A DNA stretch of 23,209 nt, from positions 1 to 23,209 of the forward strand of contig JADNRV010000593.1 in assembly GCA_015499995.1 (NCBI GenBank), in the 5' to 3' direction. The position numbers were made by a program, and so were the translations under genes. This stretch comes from Flammula alnicola (lineage: Eukaryota > Basidiomycota > Agaricomycetes > Agaricales > Strophariaceae). The notes below the pieces were generated by a model. It searched no databases and had not been told where the DNA came from. It saw only the letters and a list, made by a program, of their open reading frames with translations. This document shows, piece after piece, positions 10,201 through 19,398 of this stretch (within the stretch, counting starts at the first letter, position 1; the number at the start of each line of letters is the position of its first letter).

Positions 10201-11080
10201 AGAAAATGACATTGTCGAGAACACAGGCGCCAGAAGCACTGCCCTCGCAGTTCTGTTCTGCCTGGACGGCGTCCGAATTGTACAGCATGCTGTGAAATCT
10301 GGTAGAAGGAAGGGGTTAGGCAACTACAAAGGCGTGAACACACGGCATGACCTCGAATTCCTGTGTTTCCAGATTCTCATGGCGTCCGGTAGCTCTAACT
10401 CGATCTCTTTGTTAATCGAGGAGAATGAATTTGCACCGTCGATTCCAGCAGAGCGAAAATTTTGCGTAGGTGTGCTGGAAAAATATCCTGTCAATCAAAG
10501 GCAGCGTATTATTTTCAGCTGGCTACACACCGGTAAGAAACGAGCAAGGTTCTGAACGCCCTCGCAGGTTCGTAACGCAAGATACGGCCAAGAAATGGCT
10601 TGGGCGCCCTGGAATGTAATGTTTGTATCAAAGCGGTCGCGGAGTTGGCATTCTGAGGCGCATATATGTCAGTGTTTTTGCGAATCGGAGTGAATGTCTG
10701 TCGAACCTCGCATTGAACAAAGGCACACACCCCCCCTTTAGAGTCTCGAACGACTTTTATGTTCTTGATTTGGGTGTGTTCCAAGAAATGCTCCATGAGC
10801 ATCCTGGTGAGATCTCCTTGGTCTATATTCGATGGAAGACTTTAAAATTCGTTAGTAGACAGACACATATATAGACACTGTGAACCTACCTTCCAACAAA
10901 AACACTAGCGTCATGCGGTAATTTATCTTCTTTCTGTGTGGTGGTGAAGCTGGTTTCCGAGGCATCGTTGAGTTGCATAGTTGGAACAGTGTGTACGGGA
11001 GTCAACAGAGGAGCAGATGAGGGTAATGTGTCTAAGTGCGCTACTAAAGGGCGAGCGGGGTCGGGCAACTTGAACGGCAT
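7288..11080 (-). CDS. Large RNA-binding protein with three RRM regions
   Basis: Predicted mRNA-binding regulator of 1,067 residues, in 12 exons on the minus strand: 11080-10890, 10839-10707, 10652-10531, 10474-10352, 10298-10175, 10115-10040, 9985-9837, 9783-9269, 9219-8864, 8814-8741, 8684-7977, 7920-7288. All junctions keep phase and no frameshift is needed. RRM1 has RNP2-like VFVGSLPSN and RNP1-like GGVCAFVQC. A degenerate second RRM covers NVIFLQPLKFDEETLRKL to CWEIKWEHRDDCVSALM. RRM3 is the best conserved: TLFVGGLEMFGPGAWDEEKV, CAAFAFVKF, NRVYDGRAMRVQLRDCNP. The C-terminal 450 residues are low complexity, rich in Pro, Tyr, Ser and Gln (PYYSGYPVYSAAAPHQPP), as in proteins that enter RNP granules. 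RRM3 recalls the Pin4/Cip2 group, but I do not assign a name. ATG 11080 is the first in-frame start. Confidence 0.88.
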
Positions 11081-12536
11081 GGTAGATAGTGACCGATAGA
11101 AAATATGTCCAGGTTAAGGGGAAAGAGAGGAATATACCGTCATTGGATGTTACAAATGGAGCTGATGAAATAATCGGTAGAAATAAGCAAAACATCGACT
11201 ATTCGAAATAATAGAGAGCGCACCTTGTTCTTTGTCACATCATTTAATCAATCAACCAGACAGAATGTCCAAGAGACGCGCTGATAGAATATTCGCGCCC
11301 CTTCAGCCACGTTTCGCGACCCCCGACGCAAACCGAAAAGACGTGCTCATGAGCATTAGAGGGGCAAAAGTATCGACGATCGAATCAACACTGCCTGATC
11401 CAGTCCGTCTCCTGCTTAGCTTGCTGTCATGTCACTTGCTCCTCATGGTACCTGGTCCCACTATATGTTCATCCCAACATTACCATGGAGCCTCAAAGCA
11501 CGGAGAAAAGCATAAATAGCACCAAGAATGCGGCTCTGGCAAGACTACAAACTACAAGGTGAACCAAAAGACAATTCGTTCGATATCATCAGAGTAATAT
11601 AATTTGGCGATCGCCTTCTGTCATCGAGAAATGGTTGGCTTCTCATCAATTTCCCAGCCATCAGAAGCGAAGACTTTACAGAGCCATTGGGGTTGGAGCC
11701 AGAAGTAATACCAGGGCAAATCTAAATTGCTATCCGGAAGGAAGCGTCCACCCCGCCAGCGATGGTGAGGTCTCCTTTATAAGGCAATCGGCGTCCGTAT
11801 TAAGCGCACTGTAGGTGGCGGAAAATTGAGCCCTTCCCCGAGGACATACTTCCAGTGATTGGCACTTATGGAGAACCGGTTCCGACAGAAATCTTGCCCA
11901 GGACGACAAGGGAAAGAACCAACCTGGCCCATGGTATGTCCCGCCGAGGACGCCATCCACAGCAGATATGTTGACAGAATAGGCGACAGAGAGACCAATA
12001 CGACTCGTTTTAGGCTCGCCATCGTCCAGTGGATTTGTGGATGTGTGTGAAGATCCAAAGCACGCACAGCAAGCCGATACTTATACTGAGGACGAGCACA
12101 TGCTATGGAAGTGAGGTTGGTCCATTCTGATGGGTAGGCGATAGTCAGGTATTGTCACGATAATGGCCAGTAACGCTGAATATATCGCTGCACATAGATT
12201 GTCGATCGAAATCATTGACGCAGTGCCGCGGAGTCCTTTTCGAGTCGGAGCCGACGTCTCAACGTCCAACGGAATCAAGACCGCTGCACTGACTTTCCAA
12301 ACACGAAAGTTGTAAGCAGACCAAGAGACGAGCTTAATTAGAAAGAGAGCCACACAAAGGCACTCGATATTTAGAGACAGGTGGACAAACTTAAGTTGCG
12401 AGTATAATGTCACATTTATGTCACGTCACTCCCTCCCAAAAATCTAAACCCAAGCAAGAATGTAATTTATCTTCCTTCTCTTCTCTCGAGCCATTTCTGC
12501 CCATTCTTTCGGCCATCTCGCTGAAACCCTCAAAAA
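11081..12536. other. Long weakly coding region between the RRM gene and RPB6
   Basis: About 1.45 kb without a confident gene. The left part should hold the promoter of the RRM gene and the last 100 bases the promoter of RPB6. Open frames exist (plus 11232-11519; minus 12081-12413, about 110 codons) but I recognise nothing in them. A possible minus-strand gene relic at 11640-12100 is listed separately. Confidence 0.5.
11640..12100 (-). pseudogene. Possible decayed gene, shifting between frames
   Basis: Three protein-like stretches follow each other on the minus strand, each in a different frame. First comes a hydrophobic segment, VLSISIGLLCVLWIFTHIH (about 12095-12035). Next is an extracellular-looking segment with SVAYSVNISAVDGVLGG, GWFFPLSSWARF and two cysteines about 20 residues apart (about 12040-11780). 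Last comes KGDLTIAGGVDASFRIAI (about 11780-11728), ended by a TAG. The order would suit a type II membrane or secreted protein broken by indels. A competing intact frame (ATG 12022 to stop 11777, MASLKRVVLVSLSP...) could instead be a small protein with a signal-like start. I recognise no family and the call is tentative. Confidence 0.22.
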
Positions 12537-13232
12537 ATGTCTGATGATGGATACGGTGGAGGCCATGACGGCGCAGATGACTACGACTACGAGACAGGTC
12601 CAGGGCGAGTCTTTACATTCCCTATGACCCTTGGTTTCTTTGGTACTGAACGTCTTTTTAGGTTTAACGATGGCGCATTTGTGTGTTTCTTCTCCCTGCG
12701 GTAGCTGTGTGTATATGCTTAGCATGTGCTCGTTGGTATCAGGATGACAACTATGATCTTCTCGCAAATGACGTGCAAGATGGCGAGGCCCGTCCAGAGG
12801 AAACGGGCGAAGATGGGATGCCGGCTGAGGAGGTGACACATGGAGGTTTAAATGGAGCCGATGGTGATCAAGAAATGGCCAACGGCGAAGATACTACTGC
12901 AGGCGCAGGGATCACCGGCGAACGACAACCCAACAAAGTGCGTGTAACGACACCTTACCTGACCAAGTACGAGAGGGCACGAATATTGGGAACAAGGGCT
13001 CTACAAATTAGGCATGTCTTCGGATTATGTTCAAATTGGCATGCCGTCTAATGTTGTAAATAATTTGCATAGCATGAATGCGCCAGTTCTCGTGCCACTA
13101 GACGGCGAAACAGATGCCCTACAAATCGCAATCAAGGAGCTTTCGCAACGAAAAATTCCACTCATCATCCGACGGTATCTCCCTGACGGTAGCTTCGAAG
13201 ACTGGAGTGTTTCCGAACTCATTACGGATTAA
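12537..13232 (+). CDS. RPB6: RNA polymerase I, II and III shared subunit Rpb6 (ABC23)
   Basis: Common subunit of all three nuclear RNA polymerases (yeast Rpo26), stabilising the clamp base; 171 residues. Exons: 12537-12604, 12662-12680 (a 19-nt exon), 12743-13011 and 13073-13232. The N-terminus is acidic ([17 protein letters not shown], then [20 protein letters not shown]), as in other Rpb6 proteins. The conserved core reads [61 protein letters not shown] and EDWSVSEL. Two of the three introns begin with GC instead of GT (12605-12661, GCGAGT; 13012-13072, GCATGT). No GT alternative keeps the frame and the conserved ALQISMNAPV junction. It converges with the sirtuin gene, 208 bases between stops. 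Confidence 0.93.
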
Positions 13233-13440
13233 ATACTTCATATTTCCTGCTTTTTTGATATATGTATTGCCCGATCCCTTCTAATTCACGCATTAATGCT
13301 AAGTAACCTTCGCATATGCAAGGTGTACAAATGATATTGATATAATATGGAACAAAAAGAAAGCGACGCTAAGGTATAATTTACAACGTTTAAAGGACAG
13401 TGAAGTAGACCGGTATATTGACAAGCACCAGGAGAAATTC

Positions 13441-15224
13441 TCAGTGCTCAAGGAGTTCCTTTGCTGAAGATCGCTTCTCTTTAGCCACTCTCTTCGCTGT
13501 TGGCCGTCGTTGTGATCGTTGGGTCTTCGGTGGCGCCTTCCCGGCAACCTTAAAGGGACGGGATTTCACCACAACAGATTCTTCGTCTCGCATGGAGAGA
13601 TTGAGGACACTGATGTCCAATTTCGATGTATCGCCCACTGGGCGTTTAAATCGACCGTTTACTGAACAATGAGTCACATCTTTGCCCTCTACATCTTGCA
13701 TTGATAAATCGCAGAGACTAATGTCCATCTTCGACTTTTCGCCATTGTCAGAAACCAGCGCGGATGGCTTATTAGTCTTCTCCGCGAAGAGCATCTTCCG
13801 TTCCCCACTAGGCATAACATGATGATGTTTGGATGTGGATTGACGTTTAGACGGACTCGATTCAACGTCATCATAGTGTGATGATTTCTGACGACGTTTG
13901 CTGGGAGAAAGGGGAGCAACAGGCTTTTCGTTGGCAGTGGGAGCTTTGGTGGTAGGTGCTGCCGAAGGAGGAGCGATATTCTCCCTTTGGCGTCCAAGCA
14001 TTTTGGCCTTGGCAGCTGCTGTCGACGCCAAAGATTTCGTGGTCTTGAGACCTCCAAGCATCGACGTTTCCCCATCTGCAGCGACAAGAGTTTGTTGGAC
14101 CTCCCAGTCGGAAGGTCTCATCTTCTTCCAGTCTTCTATAACTTTATCCGTCCAGCGATCCGTTTCTCCTGAAATATGGTAATCGATAATATCCGACCAC
14201 TCAGAACCAGGGGCGGTTTTATTCACGAAGATAACTTTAGAAGGTCTCTTGGAACTCGAAGCGCCAGATGGAGAATGCGAGGAATGGATTGTGCGGGCGA
14301 AGTCCTTCACTAACTTTTTCAAGCCATGAACTTTCAGAGAGGTACCCATAATGATGAGCATCTCGGGTTTCTTGTTTAAATCGGCGGTGTGTATGGTTCC
14401 GATATCGTCTCCGAGCGGATGGCTTTCATCGTAGAGAACAATGCCAGGGCGAAGGGAACCAACGCGAATAGCACGCGCAGATCGAGCGACGCGAGCTTCG
14501 GCTGCAAGAATAAAAGACTAAGATTTAGAATCATGAAATTTTTAATCGACGTACAGCGCGAGAGGCACTCGGGGCATTCAGGAGCGCTGCCCCTGTGAAA
14601 GAGTTCAAGGTGTTCCTCGTTGCACGGATATTCTGCAGAACATGCCATGCATCGAACGCGATGAATATCGCCATGCAGTTGAACATTTCGAACGTCCTTT
14701 GTGCGAATCTTCGTTTTCCCTTTGCCATTCGACTTTGCCTCATGACAAGAAGAACCAAGGAGCCCGACCCGAGCTTCGAGTCCATCGATGTTTTGCGTAT
14801 AAGAGCGTAACAATTTCTTTTTCGTGTCGAGCATCTTGATAAAATGGTGGGTTGCTGTGGGTTCCGCCGCATCAATGGATCTCTTGAGTTGGGATATGAA
14901 TGTGTAGAAAACGGCAGTGGAAGTCGGATCCCGAAATAGAGATGCGTCGAAAAGGTCGCGCCCTTTCAACACGACATCAGGATATTGTTCCTTAACCATG
15001 GCGTACAGGCCATCAGAAGAGCGGAAGTCCTAAAACACGGTTGGCGAGATTCTACGTCTATAGCATGTATTTGAACATACCGGGATGCCACACGAACACG
15101 AAATACCAGCCCCAGTCACGACGACAATTTTTTTGCCTTTGGCAATGGAAAGAGAGATATCGGAGAGAGCGCGCCGTGTATGAGAGTCTGTGGCTGCAGC
15201 ATCAAGGTCGAGCGTTACGGTCAT
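13441..15224 (-). CDS. HST3/HST4: NAD-dependent protein deacetylase, Hst3/Hst4-type sirtuin
   Basis: Predicted nuclear class I sirtuin; yeast Hst3/Hst4 remove H3K56 acetylation after replication. Exons on the minus strand: 15224-15081, 15029-14555, 14501-13441; 559 residues, no frame breaks. NAD-binding motifs are VVVTGAGIS (about 34-42) and GIPDFRSSDGLY. The catalytic core shows SYTQNIDGLE and LHGDIHRVRC with the catalytic His. Zinc cysteines are CMAC and CPEC. IIMGTSLKVHGLKKLVKDFA is characteristic of the Hst3/Hst4 branch. The C-terminal 200 residues are disordered and basic, with SPSKRR and SSPSKRQS, which could be CDK sites, and a duplicated 13-residue motif (residues 462-474 and 498-510). 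The tail ends in a Lys/Arg-rich stretch suited to nuclear import. ATG 15224 is the first in-frame ATG. Confidence 0.92.
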
Positions 15225-15339
15225 TGTAAGAGTGGAAAGCAAAGCGAACGTTCTTTGTGAATTTCGAAACCCTCAAATCAAAGTCAACATTCAGGGTCGA
15301 TTATTATCCATTGTTTGTTCTCCGTCGCGTCGCGCTTAT

Positions 15340-15380
15340 CACGTGTTACGCGTCAGAATCATTAATTACTGCCGACGCGT
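15340..15380. promoter_or_regulatory. E-box and two MCB-like sites upstream of the sirtuin gene
   Basis: CACGTG at 15340-15345 and ACGCGT at 15348-15353 and 15375-15380 lie 116-156 bases upstream of the sirtuin start, in the 192-base gap after the RNase T2 stop. ACGCGT is the core of the MluI cell-cycle box bound by MBF in yeasts; Hst3/Hst4 expression is cell-cycle dependent there. That the sites work here is inference. Confidence 0.4.
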
Positions 15381-15416
15381 ATTAAGTACCCTAATAAAGC
15401 TCGGTCACAATAACAA

Positions 15417-16613
15417 TCACCTCCGGACTTCGCGTTCGGAAGAGGGAGTGCGCTCCAAATATCTAATGGCACCACTAGGCGAGCAGGTTGATTTGGTAAT
15501 CGAATCAAGCGTCTTGAAAGCTCCAAATTGTTCCTGCGGAAAATTCAAGCCGTTGTTATAAATCGTTTCGTAGCCAGACATACCGTTCCGTGGACGTGAT
15601 TGAAGTACCAGACTTCCGAGAGCACAGTGCCATTAGTCGTACATCCAAAGTAGGGCACGCTTCCTGTCTGGGACTTGATAGCGTTTTGGAGTTGAGTAAG
15701 TGTGTATGTTGTCGTGTTCGACGGAGTAATGCCTGCGCTGTGAAAGTGTTACTCGCGAAGTTGAGACGGGACAACGTAAGTTGCGACCTACGCAGCTAAC
15801 ATGTCAAAGGTCGGGAACTGGTGGAAGGCCCTGACAACAGCGTCAAAGAAATCAATGACATCCTGGTGCTTGCGGTAGTTTGGCCCATAGCATGCGACGT
15901 CGAAAGTCGACGTGCATGTTGCATGCTTCGAAAACTTGATGTTCCTCGTGTCATTGTGGATTTATTCTTTTAAAAGATAACCTCACCTCATGGCCCCAGA
16001 AATGAGAATTGGGTGATCCCTGGCTAACCCAGAAATTGTTCACTGTTTTCATGATATCAGTAAGTATTCTAAACTACAGATAATATGTAACACTCACTGT
16101 ATTCGAGCAAGTCTTCTCTTCCAAAGGCACTGATAAATGTATCAACACCTGGTCCAGTATATGGCGGCACAACAGTGCCGTCAGGAAGAATGGCTGGGGA
16201 TGGCGAAGGATCAAATTGACGAGAGAGATCGCAGTATTGTTCAAATGACCTGAATCAAGGAAAGTCAGCAAGTTTTACTTTGAAAGCAGGGTAGAATATG
16301 ATGCGCACCCATCACAGTTGTCCGGCCATAGTCCATGAATAGTCCAGCTGTCTTTTGGTAACTTCTGCCCTTGCTTTTCCAAACCGGTATATGTATCCCA
16401 AAATTGCGTCTGCAAAACTAAGCCGCCTGGCGTAGGGGAGCAACAAGTATTCGTGATGACCGTCGTATTTTCGCACGAGAAGAAAGATGGCCCAGAGACA
16501 CAAGCAGAGAGGTCTGGGAAAGTATTTGGGACGGACACTTGGCCAGGAAATGCGAATCCGGCTTTCACAAGCCCGATAAACGAGGCTAGTAAAGCGAATT
16601 TTGCAGTAGACAT
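15417..16613 (-). CDS. Secreted ribonuclease T2
   Basis: Endoribonuclease cleaving single-stranded RNA through 2',3'-cyclic phosphate; extracellular or vacuolar. Exons on the minus strand: 16613-16309, 16249-16098, 16042-15987, 15934-15792, 15737-15584, 15533-15417; 308 residues. The N-terminus MSTAKFALLASFIGLVKAGFA is a good signal peptide. CAS I reads SWTIHGLWPDNCDG with catalytic His at about residue 93. CAS II reads FWGHEFSKHATC with His 170, Glu 171, Lys 174 and His 175. Many cysteines (SCENTT, TCCSPTPGG, DNCDG, QYCDLS, CTSTFDVACYG, YFGCTTNG) fit the disulfide-rich fungal T2 fold. The C-terminus continues past the core as EQFGAFKTLDSITKSTC to a short basic end. All catalytic residues are present. 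Confidence 0.94.
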
Positions 16614-17047
16614 TGTTGGTTGGCGAGGTTGTAAAGATCGTCTTCCTCGCGGTCGAGCTGACCAAAGTCAGCCCACGAATAGGCTCATTTTATGCACAGC
16701 GAACCAACAAAGGGTGTAAAGCGTAGACAGCGAACCATGTGCACGAATGGAAGCGTCCATGCGCATGAGCCCCGGTTAAATATGCTTGGCGTGTATAACC
16801 GTCCATTTTTAGATCCCGTTCATTGTGAACACACGGGGCACATCACAAACGTGCAGTAGCGAGCAGCCAAGTAAGAAAGATAGGTAGATAAAGCGCAAGA
16901 ATCGTGGGCCAGCAAGAGGAGCATTTGATATACACAAACGAGCACAAACGTTGCAACGACAGAGACTTCAGTTATTAGTACGCGAAAGCGCCAGGGCGGA
17001 GCTTTCGTCAGACAGGGGCGGCAAGTTTCACAAATAAAAAAGTTGGC
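16614..17047. other. RNase T2 promoter and DMC1 3' region
   Basis: About 430 bases with no gene seen. On the minus strand a TATA-like CATAAAATG lies at about 16687-16695, some 75-80 bases upstream of the RNase T2 start. The rest, next to the DMC1 stop at 17048, shows nothing recognisable. Confidence 0.5.
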
Positions 17048-19087
17048 TTAGACATCGGCCCATCCACCTTCGTCCAATTTGTAGGATGCCTCGCTTTCTG
17101 GTCGGTCAGGACTATCAACAAGTTTTGCAACTCGTTCCTCAGCCCGACCTGAGTACATGTAGAACATTTCATCAGCGGGACGCGACTGTCACGTCTATTC
17201 TCATGTCGCGGCGTACCTTTACGAAGAAACAATCTGGTGGCAGATGCATGTGAGAGGATATGACCTCCGATGGGTTTTAAAGCTCCTCCAGCGACAAAGG
17301 TCATCGTCGCACCAGGGTCAGCTGTTAGGGAATAAAAATCTACCTGCCAAAGAACAAACATATATACGTACACTGTACCTGATTTGTGAGCAATATTGCA
17401 ATCTAGAAAAAATAGAATTTAGTTCGACCATGAAAAATAAGAGATAAAATCCTAGACGTTATACTCCTCCGAAAGCTTGGTCAACTTTGACAGCATCTGC
17501 ATTTACTTTCAGAGATATTCTCTTTACTCCTTGAGTGCAACTAGTAGACTACCTGTGCAAGCTAGAAGGGTGTTAGTTGGGTTATATCGATTCTTCAAAG
17601 ATCTTACCTTTTGCTGGCGTTCACTTAATTCACCCCTGCCCGAGTAATCCACGCGGAAGAGTGCCATGATACTGTCAACAATCTTGAGAAATATTTGTAT
17701 GCACTACAAGATAAGAGGCAATGGACTGGACATACAAGAAGACGGAAGTCTTTATCTTCAGCGAACCGTAGAGAACATTCGTTGATGAGCTCCATCTGGA
17801 ATGCTATAAGAGTCGGTCTATAATTGGGTTGGAAAAGCTACTGCACTTGATGCTCGCTATTGAACGCTCGCGCTGAAGAGAATGTAGGTTCAACACGAGC
17901 GTAGCAAAGAAGGTTGATGGCACCACACCATAGAGAATGTTTTCAAGAGCCATATTCCCGTCGACACCAAATCTGTCCGCAATGGAGCGAATTCGATCCG
18001 GACGAAATGTCCCTGAAAAGACTAGTCAGATCCACAAACCAGAACCGGGCGCGTAAAATTACCTTCCGTATCTATGTATGCGACCTGTGGTGAACGTTAA
18101 CCTTAATAGCGTCACTGACGAAAGGAGTTTGAGCGATACTCACTTTGCCAGAAGCACCTCCCAATTCGGGAGGGAGTTGAGCAACAACGCTCATGGTATG
18201 CGCAAGTTGCGTTTTGCCAGTGCGAAATTCGCCATAAACTATGGCATATTAACTGTGTGAGATCTTATCAGAGATGCAGAACATACCTTCAGAGATGGAC
18301 TGCGACATCAGACCACCTGAACGAAGGTAAGTTTCGTACGATTTTTTTTTCTTTCAACCAAAGACTCACCCCCCAAAATGCCGTCCACCGATTTGCTTCC
18401 TGTGCTGATAATATTTACTCTTTTGCGCTTATCCTGTATTTCCACGCCAGTCGCGAAGGAAGAGCCCTGTGAGAATTGTCAACATTTCGAAGAGATCAGG
18501 CAAGTCGATCGTGTTGACCAGCATCTTATGTGCTGCCTCCTGAAGCAACAAATTATCAACTTTCTGGAACAAAACAATGGCATAGGAGTCTTACTTTGAT
18601 CTTTTCGACTTTCGCTTCGGACATACCCTAAACCGTTACGTTACGTCTTAGGATAGGGTATAAAAAGTGAATATATGCGTCATGCCGACCTTGATCTTCA
18701 GCATCTGGCGGCGGGTCGTCATGCTCACGCCAAAGACCGTGTTAATGGCAGCAGACTGGCAGCAATGTTCAGTGTACATTCCTTAGTATTGTTTACAGAA
18801 CATACCTTCAGCTTGAGGATATCCTGCACGTTAATACCCTATAAATTTGGAAGAAATGCAACATTGGTAACATTCGCATATATGCATAAAGAAAACAATT
18901 TTTGCAGACTAACATGTTGTTGGAGTTCATCAACCGTGTCGAAGAATTGGACCTTTGTACTGGTGTCAAAAAAGCGAAATGCCAGATCGAAGTTGAGTGA
19001 ACTTGCCTCTTCTTCTTCTCCTGCGCTAGGGCTGGGAGGTCGAGACTGTGAAACAGAGGCAAGGGAAGGCGCGCGTCTTGGAGGCAT
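17048..19087 (-). CDS. DMC1: Meiotic recombinase Dmc1 (RecA/Rad51 family)
   Basis: Forms filaments on resected meiotic DNA ends and catalyses strand exchange with the homologue. Eighteen exons on the minus strand: 19087-18914, 18838-18806, 18755-18690, 18627-18595, 18539-18519, 18466-18370, 18316-18287, 18238-18144, 18084-18063, 18012-17929, 17872-17847, 17795-17736, 17682-17608, 17561-17553, 17496-17458, 17402-17372, 17321-17217, 17148-17048. Every junction keeps phase. Signatures are [38 protein letters not shown], Walker [46 protein letters not shown], Walker [21 protein letters not shown], loop [25 protein letters not shown], and the end [10 protein letters not shown], which marks Dmc1 rather than Rad51. 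The length is 366 residues, or 348 if an in-frame GC-AG intron (18953-19006) is removed; the shorter form is closer to known Dmc1 lengths. One exon is only 9 nt. Confidence 0.96.
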
Positions 19088-19170
19088 GTCAACAAACGGA
19101 AGTTATAGACAGAAGAAAGATGTTAGTAGACGAGACCAAATCTTTGCCAGAGCGTGAACAGAGTGAAGGA

Positions 19171-19217
19171 GGTTAAACTTGGGTTAAACGGGACGCGGGA
19201 CGCGTGAAATATAAATA
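19171..19217. promoter_or_regulatory. DMC1 upstream region: tandem GGTTAAAC and GGACGCG repeats, MCB and TATA-like sequence
   Basis: Within 84-130 bases upstream of the DMC1 start are two GGTTAAAC copies (19171-19178, 19182-19189), two head-to-tail GGACGCG copies (19191-19197, 19198-19204), the second completing an MCB-like ACGCGT (19200-19205), and an AT-rich TATA-like block (about 19208-19217). Repeats are seen directly; a regulatory role in meiotic or S-phase expression is inference. Confidence 0.45.
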
Positions 19218-19398
19218 GTTCACAAGAGCTGACCAATATACATGTGTAGGGCCGGTAGGTGCTAAAAATAAGACTACAAACCCAAGTCGATATGGAGGAG
19301 GCTACAACACAGGTGCTTTAGCGAACGGAGACGGGGCAAAATTGTCGTATTTACCGGTATATGTTTGTGACTGAACAATAAAATCAAGACGAAATCCC

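Noticed and set aside
10299..10530. A single 232-nt intron in the RRM gene
   Set aside because: A 123-nt exon (10474-10352) inside it keeps phase on both sides and encodes conserved-looking sequence ending in ELELPDAMRIWKHRNSRFHS, so two introns of 53-56 nt are used.
11232..11519. Plus-strand frame beginning MSKRRADRIF
   Set aside because: No family features, no clear intron pattern and no continuation; kept only as part of the unassigned region.
12444..12839. 131-codon minus-strand open frame
   Set aside because: Antisense to the RPB6 promoter and first exons; the conserved protein is on the plus strand.
13898..14182. Plus-strand frame rich in Ala, Val and Gly
   Set aside because: Antisense shadow of the sirtuin tail.
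18675..19157. 160-codon plus-strand open frame
   Set aside because: Runs antisense across DMC1 exons 1-3 and their introns; no recognisable content.
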